Shown: positions 53,918-63,506, counted from the stretch's first letter. The stretch: 64,000 bases of DNA from UBA4416 sp038327195 (GCA_038327195.1 JBBQKU010000016.1:23111-87110), one strand, 5' to 3'. A program made the numbers and translations. Notes: generated by a model not told the origin, from the letters alone.

Positions 53918-54955
53918 CTAATCCTTTTCATTTATCCCTTTTATAAAATCACTTATCAAATAAGCTATTAGTTTTCCTGTTTTATTATCTGCTTTAATAT
54001 GAGATAAAATAGGCGCACCTTCTGCAATATGAAAATATAAAGCTGGTAATTGTTTTGCCGTTTGATAAACAAATTGCCTTGCTTGTATAGGCGATAACCC
54101 ACTACTAGTTTTAGCACTCGATGGCACATTGGTAATGGCATCTAAATCTATTTCAACTCCGCAGGCTTCATGTTTCACAAAACCAATGGTTTGATTTAAC
54201 GTATTTGTAAACGTTTTAAGTTCACGCACAAATACATCTTCATACGTACTATAATATAATTGTGAATTATGCTTTGTAAATGTTTTTAAAACATCGTTTG
54301 TATTATACTGCTCGTGCATACAAAATACAGAATATTTATTAATGTAGTTTCCGAAAAACGCGTAACTAAAGCCATTTCCACTATGTCGACCTTCCTCTGG
54401 TCTAAAATCGGTATGAGGATCACAATTTATGACGTTAATTTTTTTAGATAAAACTTCTGAGCAAGCTTTAATAATAGGAAAAGCATTGTTATGTCCGCCA
54501 CCAATTATTATAGGGATTTTGTTTGCTGAAATTATTTTTGAAACTATAGCGCAAACTCGTTCATCTATTTCGGAAACTAATTTGCGTAATTCTAAAATAT
54601 GCAAATCTGTTTTTAAATTGTGTTGGATTGATTTTTCCATTAAGTCTTCTACAAAAACATGTCCTAACACACAACACTCTTTTCCATTTAAAAACTCATT
54701 ACTTTGTTGGTTCAAAAAACTATCTAATGCTGGCTTCCAAGCTGTGTGTGCGCCACCTCTACCCATATTAGCTCTAATACCTATATCTTCTGGAATACCA
54801 ATTAAAACAAATTTAATATTGGGGTTTTTTAATTCATTTTCCCAGTTCTTAATGTCTGATATTACAACAATTTCATCTCCAATTTTTATTTCATTATTAC
54901 GGTTTCTCGTAATACTTTCAATGTTTTTTTTACTATAAAATTCTATAAAATTCAT
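53918..54955 (-). CDS. hutG: Arginase-family hydrolase, probable formimidoylglutamase
   Basis: 345 residues of the ureohydrolase (arginase/agmatinase/HutG) fold that uses two Mn ions. Metal motifs are IIGGGHNNAFP, VINCDPHTDFRPEE and VEIDLDAITNVP. The N-terminal IGIPEDIGIRANMGRGGAHTAW is the pattern of Bacteroidota formimidoylglutamases. They split formiminoglutamate into glutamate and formamide. FTCD at 23.1-24.8 kb consumes the same substrate. Arginase or agmatinase remain alternatives. The gene has no operon partner. Confidence 0.83.
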   Translation of the reverse strand: MNFIEFYSKKNIESITRNRNNEIKIGDEIVVISDIKNWENELKNPNIKFVLIGIPEDIGIRANMGRGGAHTAWKPALDSFLNQQSNEFLNGKECCVLGHVFVEDLMEKSIQHNLKTDLHILELRKLVSEIDERVCAIVSKIISANKIPIIIGGGHNNAFPIIKACSEVLSKKINVINCDPHTDFRPEEGRHSGNGFSYAFFGNYINKYSVFCMHEQYNTNDVLKTFTKHNSQLYYSTYEDVFVRELKTFTNTLNQTIGFVKHEACGVEIDLDAITNVPSSAKTSSGLSPIQARQFVYQTAKQLPALYFHIAEGAPILSHIKADNKTGKLIAYLISDFIKGINEKD

Positions 54956-54980
54956 TATTTAATATTTTTACATTCAAAAA

Positions 54981-55010
54981 AAAACATTCATCTAAATAGA
55001 TGAATGTTTT
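54981..55010 (-). terminator. Terminator of the 55.0 kb gene
   Basis: 14-bp stem AAAACATTCATCTA / TAGATGAATGTTTT with a 2-base loop, with an A-run before it on the plus strand (a T-run on the minus strand). It lies 21 bases past the stop of the minus-strand gene. Confidence 0.88.
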
Positions 55011-55031
55011 AATAATTTAAAATGGTATTAA

Positions 55032-55646
55032 CTACCACTCTTCTCCATTAGCAGGTTTATCACTTGATATTTTCATTGCTTCTTTTAAATCATTTGCTAA
55101 AAAAGCAGCTTGTTTTAATGCTTGACTGCGCATTTGCTTCCACAATTGAGGTGGCATTTTCATACTTCCACACTTAGGAACATCGCTATAAATATCTCCT
55201 CCAGAAAATTCTGCATTTTTTGCTACGTGGTTAATTTTAGAAATTGTGTAACGATACTTACCTTCTTTTGCATCAATGCTAACATGCATTGTAAATGTTC
55301 CATCAGCATCTGCAATAGGATTTAGTTCTTTAGTTTTGTAAACAAAAATCGCTAAACATTCTGCTTTACTTCCAGTTGTTACACCACTTCCTTTTACATA
55401 TTTTGGATTTTCAATTTTCACAAAATTCACAGCACGTTTTAAAATTTCCGAAGAATTCATTGGCCCTAATTTTGCTGTATCTGCTGCTGGAAATGAACCA
55501 TCTGCATTTGCAACCATTGCTTTTGGCTCAGCATCAATAAAAATAACTTCTTGAATTTTCTTCTCCTCCTTTTTTGGTTCTTGAGCATTAGCATTAAATG
55601 CAAACACTAACAATATTAAACTTAAACCTGCTTTAAAAATATTCAT
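55032..55646 (-). CDS. Exported protein of unknown function, possibly DUF4468-like
   Basis: 204 residues with a signal peptide (LILLVFAFNANAQ). After an acidic linker comes a domain with ILKRAVNFVKIENPKYVKG, ECLAIFVYKTKELNPIADAD and FTMHVSIDAKEGKYRYTISK. This is the helix-then-strand order of Bacteroidota TBP-like DUF4468 proteins. The C-terminus has a helix QALKQAAFLANDLKEAMK. It sits between fused E1 and hutG with its own terminator. The fold resemblance to the protein at 47.1 kb is a guess by pattern only. Confidence 0.6.
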   Translation of the reverse strand: MNIFKAGLSLILLVFAFNANAQEPKKEEKKIQEVIFIDAEPKAMVANADGSFPAADTAKLGPMNSSEILKRAVNFVKIENPKYVKGSGVTTGSKAECLAIFVYKTKELNPIADADGTFTMHVSIDAKEGKYRYTISKINHVAKNAEFSGGDIYSDVPKCGSMKMPPQLWKQMRSQALKQAAFLANDLKEAMKISSDKPANGEEW

Positions 55647-55708
55647 GTTACTTTTTTATTTTTTATTTAATTACAAATAAGGCAATTCAAAATTATACGT
55701 TCACTAAA

Positions 55709-58126
55709 TTAATATATTTTCACAAACTTACTAGGATTTACTTCTAGCATCAAATTGTAAATAACATCAAACACATCATCAGCGCTTGGTTTACTAAAAT
55801 AATCACCATCAGATCCATACGCTGGGCGATGAGCTTTTGAGGCAATAGTAATTGGTTTAGAATCTAAATATTGGTAACCACCTTGTTCTTCTAATACTTT
55901 TTGTAACATGTAAGCTGTTCCTCCACCAGGAACATCTTCATCAAAAAACACAACTCTGTTTGTTTTTTTAATTGATTCAACAATGCTGTGGTTTATATCA
56001 AACGGCAATAATGTTTGCACGTCAATTAATTCCACTGAAATCCCATGCTCATTTAATTGTTTGATTGCATCCTGAGCAATTCGAATTGATGAACCATAAG
56101 TTACAACTGTAACATCTGAACCAACAATTAATGTTTCAGGAAAACCTAATTGAATTTTATATTCACCAATATTTGATGGTAATTTTTCTTTTAAACGATA
56201 TCCATTTAATGGCTCAATAACTAAAGTAGGTTCATCAGCCTCTAACAATAAATTATAAAAACCAGCTGCTTGTGTCATATTTCGAGGAACGCAAACATTA
56301 ATTCCACGACAAGCACTCACAATCATCCCCATTGGTGAACCACTGTGCCAAACTCCTTCTAAACGATGACCACGCGTACGAATAATCACTGGAGATTTTT
56401 GCATTCCTTTTGTTCTCCACTGTAAGGTTGCTAAATCATCACTCATAATTTGTAATGCATACAACAAATAATCTAAATATTGTATTTCAGCAATTGGACG
56501 TAAACCACGCATGGCTAAACCTATTGCTTGACCCATAATAGTGGCTTCACGAATACCAGTATCAAAAACGCGGTGCTCACCATATTTAAGTTGCAAGCCT
56601 TCTAAACCTTGGTTAACGCCGCCAATTTTCCCTGAGTCTTCTCCAAAAATTAGAGTTTCAGGATATTTATTTAAAATAAAATCAAAATTTTCTCTTAATA
56701 ATTCGCGTCCATCTACTAATTTATCATCATTATAAACCGCATCAACTGGAGCAATGCTGGAAACTTTTTGATTTGATTGAGAATATAAATGAGAACTATA
56801 TCGATCTGTATTTTCAATATTTGATTGATTTAACCAATGGGTTAATTGAATTCTAGCTGGTGAATTTTCTGATTTAACCAAACGTAAAACTTTTTTTACA
56901 GCAATTAATATATCTTTTCTAATTGGCTCTTTAATTGAGTTTAATTCAGTCTTTACAGCATTGATTATATCTGCATGTGAACCAATTGCAAGATCATTAA
57001 AAATTGAACTCACTGTTTCAACTTCTGATTTAATTGGCTTTAAATATTCCGACCAAGCTGCAGTTTTAGCGTCTCTTACCGCAATTTTTGAATCTTCTTC
57101 AATTTTCACTAATTCCGTTTCGTTAGCAATTGCATTTTCTAAAATCCATTCTCGCATTTTTTTAACACAATCAAAGTCAGTTTCAAATTGCAAACGAGCT
57201 GCGTCTTTGTAACGCTCATGAGAACCTGAAGTACTATGCCCTTGTGGCTGAGTAACTTCTTCAACATGAACTAAAACTGGTACATGTTGTTCTCTGCAAA
57301 TTGTAATTGCTTTTTCGTATGTTTCGCATAAATGCGCATAATCCCAACCTTTTGTTTTTAAAATTTCAAATCCATTTCCACCATTTTCTCTTTGAAAACC
57401 TTTTAAAATTTCAGAAATGCTTTCTTTTGTAGTTTGATATTTTTTTGGCACTGAAATTCCATGTCCATCATCCCAAACACTCATTAACATAGGTACTTGT
57501 AAAACTCCTGCTGCATTTATAGTTTCCCAAAATAATCCTTCAGAAGTAGACGCATCACCAATAGTTCCAAACGCAACTTCGTTTCCTTTATTACTGAAGT
57601 TTAAAAATTTACCTTTTTGTAATTCTTCATTTTTTTTATAAAAATGAGATGCATAAGCTAAACCTAACAATCGAGGCATTTGTCCAGCAGTTGGAGAAAT
57701 ATCAGCTGAAGAATTTTTTTGATTCATTAAGTTTTTAAACGAACCGTCGTCATTTAAACTTTGTGTTCCAAAATGTCCGCCCATTTGTCTACCAGCACTC
57801 ATTGGGTCGTGTTTAATATCAGTATGACCGTATAAACCAGCAAAATAATTTTGAAGTGATAAAGCACCAATGGCCATCATAAAAGTTTGATCACGGTAAT
57901 AACCACTTCTAAAATCACCATTTTGAAATACTTTAGCCATAGCAACTTGTGCTAATTCTTTCCCATCTCCAAAAATACCAAACTTAGCCTTACCAGTAAG
58001 TACTTCCTTACGACCTAATAAACTTGTTTGACGACTTTCATTTATAAGTTTAAAGTCGTTTAAAACAATCAGTTTAAATTCTTCAAATTTTAAGCCCTTT
58101 GAGGCTGATTTAAGTTCTTGCTGCAT
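55709..58126 (-). CDS. Fused alpha/beta E1 subunit of a 2-oxoacid dehydrogenase (branched-chain type)
   Basis: 805 residues joining E1-alpha (1-~380) and E1-beta (~455-805). Alpha has YYRDQTFMMAIGAL and the TPP/Mg motif GDASTSEGLFWETINAAG through WDDGHGISV. It also has VTQPQGHSTSGSHERYKD. Beta has LIFGEDSGKIGGVNQGLEGL, FDTGIREATIMGQAIGLAMRG, AEIQYLDYLLYAL and VIRTRGHR. It decarboxylates branched-chain 2-oxoacids (or pyruvate) with TPP and loads an E2 lipoyl domain, yielding primers for the iso-branched fatty acids common in Bacteroidota. E2 and E3 are not nearby. Confidence 0.92.
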   Translation of the reverse strand: MQQELKSASKGLKFEEFKLIVLNDFKLINESRQTSLLGRKEVLTGKAKFGIFGDGKELAQVAMAKVFQNGDFRSGYYRDQTFMMAIGALSLQNYFAGLYGHTDIKHDPMSAGRQMGGHFGTQSLNDDGSFKNLMNQKNSSADISPTAGQMPRLLGLAYASHFYKKNEELQKGKFLNFSNKGNEVAFGTIGDASTSEGLFWETINAAGVLQVPMLMSVWDDGHGISVPKKYQTTKESISEILKGFQRENGGNGFEILKTKGWDYAHLCETYEKAITICREQHVPVLVHVEEVTQPQGHSTSGSHERYKDAARLQFETDFDCVKKMREWILENAIANETELVKIEEDSKIAVRDAKTAAWSEYLKPIKSEVETVSSIFNDLAIGSHADIINAVKTELNSIKEPIRKDILIAVKKVLRLVKSENSPARIQLTHWLNQSNIENTDRYSSHLYSQSNQKVSSIAPVDAVYNDDKLVDGRELLRENFDFILNKYPETLIFGEDSGKIGGVNQGLEGLQLKYGEHRVFDTGIREATIMGQAIGLAMRGLRPIAEIQYLDYLLYALQIMSDDLATLQWRTKGMQKSPVIIRTRGHRLEGVWHSGSPMGMIVSACRGINVCVPRNMTQAAGFYNLLLEADEPTLVIEPLNGYRLKEKLPSNIGEYKIQLGFPETLIVGSDVTVVTYGSSIRIAQDAIKQLNEHGISVELIDVQTLLPFDINHSIVESIKKTNRVVFFDEDVPGGGTAYMLQKVLEEQGGYQYLDSKPITIASKAHRPAYGSDGDYFSKPSADDVFDVIYNLMLEVNPSKFVKIY

Positions 58127-58143
58127 AATGTAACTGTAATATA

Positions 58144-58173
58144 CAAATATATATTTTTGGGTGGAATTACAAA
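58144..58173 (-). promoter_or_regulatory. Promoter of the fused E1 gene
   Basis: TTTG (58173-58170) and TATATTTG (58151-58144) on the minus strand, 18 bases apart, followed by the ATG 17 bases later. Close to the Bacteroidota -33/-7 pattern. Confidence 0.65.
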
Positions 58174-58243
58174 ACTTATTTAGAGTATATTTTAGCTATT
58201 TTCTATATAAAATTTAACATTTTCAAAGTAATTATAATTATAC

Positions 58244-58251
58244 TAAATTTG
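58244..58251 (+). promoter_or_regulatory. -7 promoter box only 3 bases before a start codon
   Basis: TAAATTTG then AAC then ATG. With transcription starting about 5-7 bases after this box, the message of the small HTH gene would begin at or within its ATG. TTTC about 20 bases upstream is a one-mismatch -33 element. Confidence 0.5.
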
Positions 58252-58254
58252 AAC

Positions 58255-58605
58255 ATGGAAAGTTTATCTCAAAAAATAAAAACCCTTTTATTATCAGAAA
58301 ATTACACTTTTAAACAATTAGCTGATTATTTAGGTTTATCTGAATCTGAACTTGAGAATGGATTAGAAAACAAAACACTTGAAATAAGACATTTAGAAGA
58401 AATTTCTAAAAACTTAAAAGTACCATTATACAGTATTTTCAGAGATCCACAAATTAAAAAAGACATTTTTGAACAACCATTTTTTACTAATAAACTATGG
58501 AAAGTTGAAGAAGATTTAAGTCCACAAAAATTAATTGAAGAAATTAACTTATTAAAACAAGTTATTGTATACAAAGAAGCTGAACTTGCAAAGAAATTGA
58601 AGTAA
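58255..58605 (+). CDS. Small HTH (XRE-like) protein with C-terminal coiled coil
   Basis: 116 residues from ATG 58255; the TTG at 58249 lies inside the promoter box and is rejected. Residues ~8-62 form a helix-turn-helix (FKQLADYLGLSESELENGLE, HLEEISKNLKVPLYSIFRD). The C-terminal ~30 residues are a helix with leucine spacing (LIEEINLLKQVIVYKEAELA), probably a dimer coil. It may be a local regulator. It lies between divergent E1 and the CorC-like gene, which has its own promoter-like box. Confidence 0.75.
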   Translation: MESLSQKIKTLLLSENYTFKQLADYLGLSESELENGLENKTLEIRHLEEISKNLKVPLYSIFRDPQIKKDIFEQPFFTNKLWKVEEDLSPQKLIEEINLLKQVIVYKEAELAKKLK

Positions 58606-58637
58606 TAAGTCGCACTTTTTACTCCCAATACTAATGC

Positions 58638-58645
58638 TATATTTG
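58638..58645 (+). promoter_or_regulatory. -7 promoter box of the CorC-like gene
   Basis: TATATTTG (TAnnTTTG) 21 bases before the ATG. The TTTT run about 20 bases upstream is only a weak -33. Confidence 0.45.
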
Positions 58646-58666
58646 TATGACGAATTTTAATCCTTT

Positions 58667-59959
58667 ATGATAGATATATTTCTTACGTTTTTATTAGTTT
58701 TATTGAATGGCTATTTTGTAGCTGCCGAATTTGCTTTAGTAAAAGTACGTTCATCTCAAATTGATTTAATTGTACAAAAAGGCAGTAAACGAGCAAAAAT
58801 CACCCAACAAATTCTTCAAAAATTAGATGCATACTTATCTGCTTCTCAACTTGGTATTACTTTAGCTAGTTTAGGTTTAGGTGCTTATGGCGAACATGTT
58901 ATGAGTAAAATTGTAAGTGGTGTTTTCAATAACTTAAACATGGTAGTTAATGAACATTTTGTAACTGTACCTATTGCATTTACGCTTATTACATTTTTAC
59001 ATATTACATTAGGAGAACAAGTTCCAAAAATGTTTGGAATAAAATATTCTATAGAAACTGCCTTATTTATAGCTTGGCCATTACGTATATTTTATTTTGT
59101 GTTTTCACCATTTATTTGGTTATTAAACAAATCGTCCAATTTAATTTTAAGAATTTTAGGTATTAAAAAAATTGGTGAGGACGATGTACATTCGGAAGAG
59201 GAATTACGTATGATTTTGACTGAGAGTGAAGAAGGCGGAGCGATAAAACCAAGTGAAAACGAATTAATTCAAAATGTTTTTGATTTTGATGACCGTATTA
59301 TTAAACAAATTATGGTTCCACAAAATCGAATATCTGCATTGGATGTTGAACTTGGAAGAACCGTTATGATACAACGTGTGATTGATGAAGGATACTCTAG
59401 ATTACCAGTTTACTTAGGAGATATTGATAATGTTATTGGAATTGTTCATTCTAAAGATATTTTAAAAGCCGTAATTGATAATAAATTTAAAACGATTAGA
59501 GATATTATGCGTCCTGCGCATTTTATTCCAGAAAGTATGCATGTCAATAATTTATTACGTGATTTTCAGAAACTTCATATTCAAATGGCGATTGTTACCA
59601 ATGAATTTGGTGCAACAGCTGGTGTGGTTACAATGGAAGATATTATTGAAGAATTAGTTGGTGAAATTCAGGATGAACACGATGAAGAAAAACCAATTGT
59701 AGAAAAGAAAAGTGAAACAGAATACATTGTTAATGCTCATAGCAGTATAGGTGATGTAAATGAAGCCTTGCCAATGTCGTTACCCGAAAATCCTAAATAC
59801 GAAACTGTTTCTGGTTTAATTAACTTCCTTTGGGGCAGAATACCTGCTGTTAACGAAAAAAGAAGTTACGAAGGCTACGAAATCAGTATTCTACAAAGAA
59901 AAAAACAAACTGTAGAAATGGTTAAATTGAGAATTTTAGAGCCAAACAAAGTAGAGTAA
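58667..59959 (+). CDS. CNNM/CorC-family transporter (DUF21 - CBS pair - CorC_HlyC)
   Basis: 430 residues. An N-terminal DUF21 membrane domain (residues 1-~185) opens with LLNGYFVAAEFALVKVRSSQ and has LASLGLGAYGE and HITLGEQVPKMFGI. Two CBS domains span ~205-325 (IMVPQNRISALDVEL, DEGYSRLPVYLGDIDNVIG). The C-terminal CorC_HlyC domain covers ~345-425 (YETVSGLINFLWGRIPAV). Family members handle magnesium or sodium across the inner membrane; older annotations call them haemolysins. In several Bacteroidota a similar gene (gldE) accompanies gliding genes, but here no gld gene is adjacent. Confidence 0.9.
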   Translation: MIDIFLTFLLVLLNGYFVAAEFALVKVRSSQIDLIVQKGSKRAKITQQILQKLDAYLSASQLGITLASLGLGAYGEHVMSKIVSGVFNNLNMVVNEHFVTVPIAFTLITFLHITLGEQVPKMFGIKYSIETALFIAWPLRIFYFVFSPFIWLLNKSSNLILRILGIKKIGEDDVHSEEELRMILTESEEGGAIKPSENELIQNVFDFDDRIIKQIMVPQNRISALDVELGRTVMIQRVIDEGYSRLPVYLGDIDNVIGIVHSKDILKAVIDNKFKTIRDIMRPAHFIPESMHVNNLLRDFQKLHIQMAIVTNEFGATAGVVTMEDIIEELVGEIQDEHDEEKPIVEKKSETEYIVNAHSSIGDVNEALPMSLPENPKYETVSGLINFLWGRIPAVNEKRSYEGYEISILQRKKQTVEMVKLRILEPNKVE

Positions 59960-60004
59960 TGCATTTTATGATGTATGAATCTATTAAATTTAGCCTATCC
60001 TAAT

Positions 60005-62149
60005 TTATAAAGTAACACCAATAACCATTACGTCATCAACTTGTTCTAAATTGCTTTTCCATTTAATAAATTCAGTTTCAATAAAATCCTTTTTTTCAAT
60101 TGAATTTAATTGCTGAATATCAGTAAGCCATTGTTTAAAACGTGACACCATCAATTTTTTACCACTTGGGCCACCAAACTGATCAGCAAAACCATCCGAA
60201 AAAACATAAAATTCTTTTATAGATTCCTTGTTAACTGTGTGTTGAGTAATATTTACAGAATCAATATGTGAGCCACCAATAGGTGTTTTTGTGGCTTTGA
60301 TTTCGTGCAGATTATTTTCTTTATCAAAATAAAATAGTGGTCTATTCGCTCCAGAGTATATTAATTCTTTATCATTAATGATAACGAGGCAAGCATCCAT
60401 TCCATCTCGGTTATCAGAACCTAAAACATCTTGTTTTAAAGAACTTCTTAATTCACGATGCAATGTTTCTAAAATCAGTTTAGGTTCAAAAATTTTATGC
60501 TCATGAATAATCTTATGAATTAAATTACTACCAACCATACTCATTAGGGCTCCAGGAACGCCGTGACCAGTGCAATCAGCACAAAACAATAATTTAGAAT
60601 TATTAATTTCAGTTACATAATAAAAATCTCCACTCACTATATCTCTAGGTTGAAAAAATATAAAAGCATTAGAAAATACTTTATTAAAATACTCAACAGT
60701 TGGCAAGATTGAAGTTTGAATTCTCTTTGCATAATTAATACTGTCAATGATATCTTTATTTTTATCTTCAATAATTTGTTTCTGTTCAGTTATTTCAGAT
60801 GTTCGTTCAATAACTTGTTCTTCTAATACTTGTTTTTGATTTTCTAAATATTTTTGCTTCTCTTTTTCTTGCTCGATTGTTTTAGCTGATAAATTTTCAA
60901 CTTCAATTAATTTATTAGAGAGTGTGTTATTGGTATGTGAAATTTGAGCAGCTAAAAAAACAGTAATACTAATTGGAATACTAACAATACTTAATAATAA
61001 AAGAACAAAAATTATTAACCCAAAAAACGAGTTACCAGTATCTATCGTGTGAATTGTCATTGAAACAACAACTAACGAGATAATAAAAATAAAAAAGATA
61101 ATTATACCAAATGCTATATATTTTGCTCCATGAATTTTTTGTTTAATGGCATTATATAATAACTTCAAGGTAACTATTACAGATGTTATTGCCAAAGTAA
61201 TTAAAACAATATTTCCTAAAAACACTTCAATGAAAATATTTAATATCATAACTCCACATAAAATAACAAATATAAAATGCCACTTTTCTCTTTTAAATTT
61301 AAAAAAGGAAATAAGCATGTTCGGCAATAACGTTAATCCAATTGCGGGCACAATATCATTAATGATATTAAGAAAATTCAAAAATTGTAAATTATCAACT
61401 GCTTTTACTGAAATTAATCCTGTAATAAAAAGAGCAAACATAAAACAAAACATAGAATATAATAAATTTGCTTTTTCTTTTTTATAAAATAGGAACAAAA
61501 TAAAATGCACAAATGCAAGTGTGAAAAAAAACATTATTAAAATTGTACCTAAAACAATATTTCCAATAATTGAGTTGAAAACTGACTCATAAAAAGCATC
61601 AGTTTCATTAATTGACAAGCTGAACCCTATTTTGTTATTACAATAAATATTTTTGGTTTCATATACTAAATTATTAGCATATCTTACATTAATATCGTAA
61701 TAAGAATTTGGTTCAAATGCATACGAAAATTTAAGATTATCAGAAACATAAATGTCCTTTTCCTTTAAACTATTAAAGTTACCAAATGACTTTATTTTCT
61801 TTTTATTTATAAATATCTCGGCTGTTCCTAACAAATTCAAATGAAATGTAATAGGTTTTAATAAAAAGCTTGAATCTGTTTTAATTCTTTTTTTAAACCA
61901 AATAATTTTAGAATGTGATTCACTAATTAATGAATCAGAGTTGAAAAGCGAATTAACTAACCTAGTTTTTCTTTTAAAAGATGACTCAAGAATATTAAGA
62001 CTATCGTAAGGAAAAAATTCCCAATTCTTTTCTAAATTCAAAGATTTCGGATTATTTAAAGAAACATTTTGAACTGTTTGGGAAAAGAATGGATTTATAA
62101 ACCAAACTAATAGAACAATAACAATATATAAATTTTTAAATTTCATCAA
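60005..62149 (-). CDS. 7TM (7TMR-DISM-like) receptor with SpoIIE phosphatase
   Basis: 714 residues. A signal peptide (IVIVLLVWFINPFFSQ) leads a ~160-residue extracytoplasmic jelly-roll-like domain with W-F-K-K-R (IIWFKKRIKTD). Seven TM helices follow between ~190 and 410, then a long coiled coil (LENQKQVLEEQVIERTSEIT). The SpoIIE domain has RDIVSGDFYYVTEI, CADCTGHGVPGALMSMVG, GMDACLVI and LEQVDDVMVIGVTL. The layout suits a receptor for an external ligand, passing the signal to a protein phosphatase. Its ATG overlaps the GWxTD gene stop (ATGA). The phosphatase half closely resembles that of the TPR protein at 19.2 kb. Confidence 0.88.
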   Translation of the reverse strand: MMKFKNLYIVIVLLVWFINPFFSQTVQNVSLNNPKSLNLEKNWEFFPYDSLNILESSFKRKTRLVNSLFNSDSLISESHSKIIWFKKRIKTDSSFLLKPITFHLNLLGTAEIFINKKKIKSFGNFNSLKEKDIYVSDNLKFSYAFEPNSYYDINVRYANNLVYETKNIYCNNKIGFSLSINETDAFYESVFNSIIGNIVLGTILIMFFFTLAFVHFILFLFYKKEKANLLYSMFCFMFALFITGLISVKAVDNLQFLNFLNIINDIVPAIGLTLLPNMLISFFKFKREKWHFIFVILCGVMILNIFIEVFLGNIVLITLAITSVIVTLKLLYNAIKQKIHGAKYIAFGIIIFFIFIISLVVVSMTIHTIDTGNSFFGLIIFVLLLLSIVSIPISITVFLAAQISHTNNTLSNKLIEVENLSAKTIEQEKEKQKYLENQKQVLEEQVIERTSEITEQKQIIEDKNKDIIDSINYAKRIQTSILPTVEYFNKVFSNAFIFFQPRDIVSGDFYYVTEINNSKLLFCADCTGHGVPGALMSMVGSNLIHKIIHEHKIFEPKLILETLHRELRSSLKQDVLGSDNRDGMDACLVIINDKELIYSGANRPLFYFDKENNLHEIKATKTPIGGSHIDSVNITQHTVNKESIKEFYVFSDGFADQFGGPSGKKLMVSRFKQWLTDIQQLNSIEKKDFIETEFIKWKSNLEQVDDVMVIGVTL

Positions 62150-63414
62150 TTATCTAAATAAATCCGACCTTGTCTCCAACTATCCACTGCTTGATACCAA
62201 GGTAATTTCAGAATTTCACCTCGTTCCAAATAATAATCATTATCGGTAAATGGATTAATTATTTTACTAAAAGCAAACATAGTAGAATTTGCATTTCCAC
62301 CATCACCATAAGTCCAAACTTCACCATTACTTCTTTTAGAAACAGTGTTCGGTGCACCAAAAACAACATAAATCATTCCCCTATCTGTTTTCCAACCCTC
62401 CTGAAAGCTCGTAAACGTTTTGTTTGCCTCTTGTATTCTGGCATAATACTTTTTTATAAGTTCAGTTGCCCTCTCATTACTTCCACCTAAATCAGTCCAA
62501 AATTTATCAATGCAAGCTTTTTTATCAGAAGCGTTTATACAATTATCAAACTCCTTTTTTGCCATAATATAGCGTGTTGCCAATATCATTTGTTCGGCAT
62601 CTTTTATTTTTGGAAAACTGGGTTCGTAAATATAAAATGTTACTCCATCTTTTGTATTTTCATTTGTTTTTAGATGAAAAAACCCTTTATTAGGAAGTGC
62701 CAATTCTATTCTTTCATCTCTTGCATAAACACTAAAACTTGAGTCAGGTTTATAGGTAAAATGTGGCATTTGCTCTGTTGAAAAAGGCGGTGCGGCCAGT
62801 TTAAATGTTGACTTGAAATAATCAACACTAAATAATTTTTCTTTATTTCGATTAGATGAAATATAAACTATTTCATTTGGTTTAAAATAATTTGTATAAT
62901 AAATATCGTTTAGATAATTAGTGATTAAAAAATTTTGTCGATTTCCCGAATTCGATTTGTCAGCAAATAAGCTTTGAGTGTACTGACTTTTTTTATTAAA
63001 ATCAAATACATTTACATTTACATAATAATTACTACCTTTTTTCAATTTAAAAAACAAAGATCCTTTCAAATCCTTTATCAACACATTAGTTTGTTGATCT
63101 CTAATAATTATTGATGCTGTATCATTCTCTGAATTCATTTTTTCTTCTAAACTTATTTGTAAATAAATTTTAATGAAGCTATAAAAGGAATTACTCGTAT
63201 CTGACTTTTTATAAATTAAAGCTTCATTTGAAATATTATAAAACAATTGACTTATCGAATCGTTAACATGATAAATTAAATATTGCGCTTTTAATTCATT
63301 GTTAGATTTTTTGTATAATTTATTACTATTTGCTTGATTAACCTTTTGAGTAGAACAATTACATAGTAATGAAATACAAAACGAAATAATAATTATTTTA
63401 GAAATTGATTTAAT
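62146..63414 (-). CDS. GWxTD-domain lipoprotein, likely ATT start
   Basis: Read from ATT 63414 the product has 422 residues and starts with a lipoprotein signal MKSISKIIIISFCISLLCNC, lipobox Cys at residue 20, then STQK. The first TTG, at 63246, would drop the signal. A stop closes the frame just upstream, with no ATG/GTG/TTG before the signal. The C-terminal third is the GWxTD domain: SFQEGWKTDRGMIYVVFGAPNTVSKR and GEVWTYGDGG. The family is Bacteroidota-typical with no clear role. It is translated in overlap with the 7TM-SpoIIE gene, so they probably work in one pathway. Confidence 0.85.
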   Translation of the reverse strand: MKSISKIIIISFCISLLCNCSTQKVNQANSNKLYKKSNNELKAQYLIYHVNDSISQLFYNISNEALIYKKSDTSNSFYSFIKIYLQISLEEKMNSENDTASIIIRDQQTNVLIKDLKGSLFFKLKKGSNYYVNVNVFDFNKKSQYTQSLFADKSNSGNRQNFLITNYLNDIYYTNYFKPNEIVYISSNRNKEKLFSVDYFKSTFKLAAPPFSTEQMPHFTYKPDSSFSVYARDERIELALPNKGFFHLKTNENTKDGVTFYIYEPSFPKIKDAEQMILATRYIMAKKEFDNCINASDKKACIDKFWTDLGGSNERATELIKKYYARIQEANKTFTSFQEGWKTDRGMIYVVFGAPNTVSKRSNGEVWTYGDGGNANSTMFAFSKIINPFTDNDYYLERGEILKLPWYQAVDSWRQGRIYLDN

Positions 63415-63475
63415 AGTGCCGTAATTTAATTCTAATTAAAAATACGAATTTTAAATTAAAATTACATCAAAAAAA

Positions 63476-63506
63476 CGCCTAACTGAATCAAAATTTCAGT
63501 TAGGCG
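63476..63506 (-). terminator. Terminator after the 2TM gene
   Basis: 12-bp perfect stem CGCCTAACTGAA / TTCAGTTAGGCG with a 7-base loop. On the minus strand it is followed by six T, 16 bases past the 2TM stop. Confidence 0.93.
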
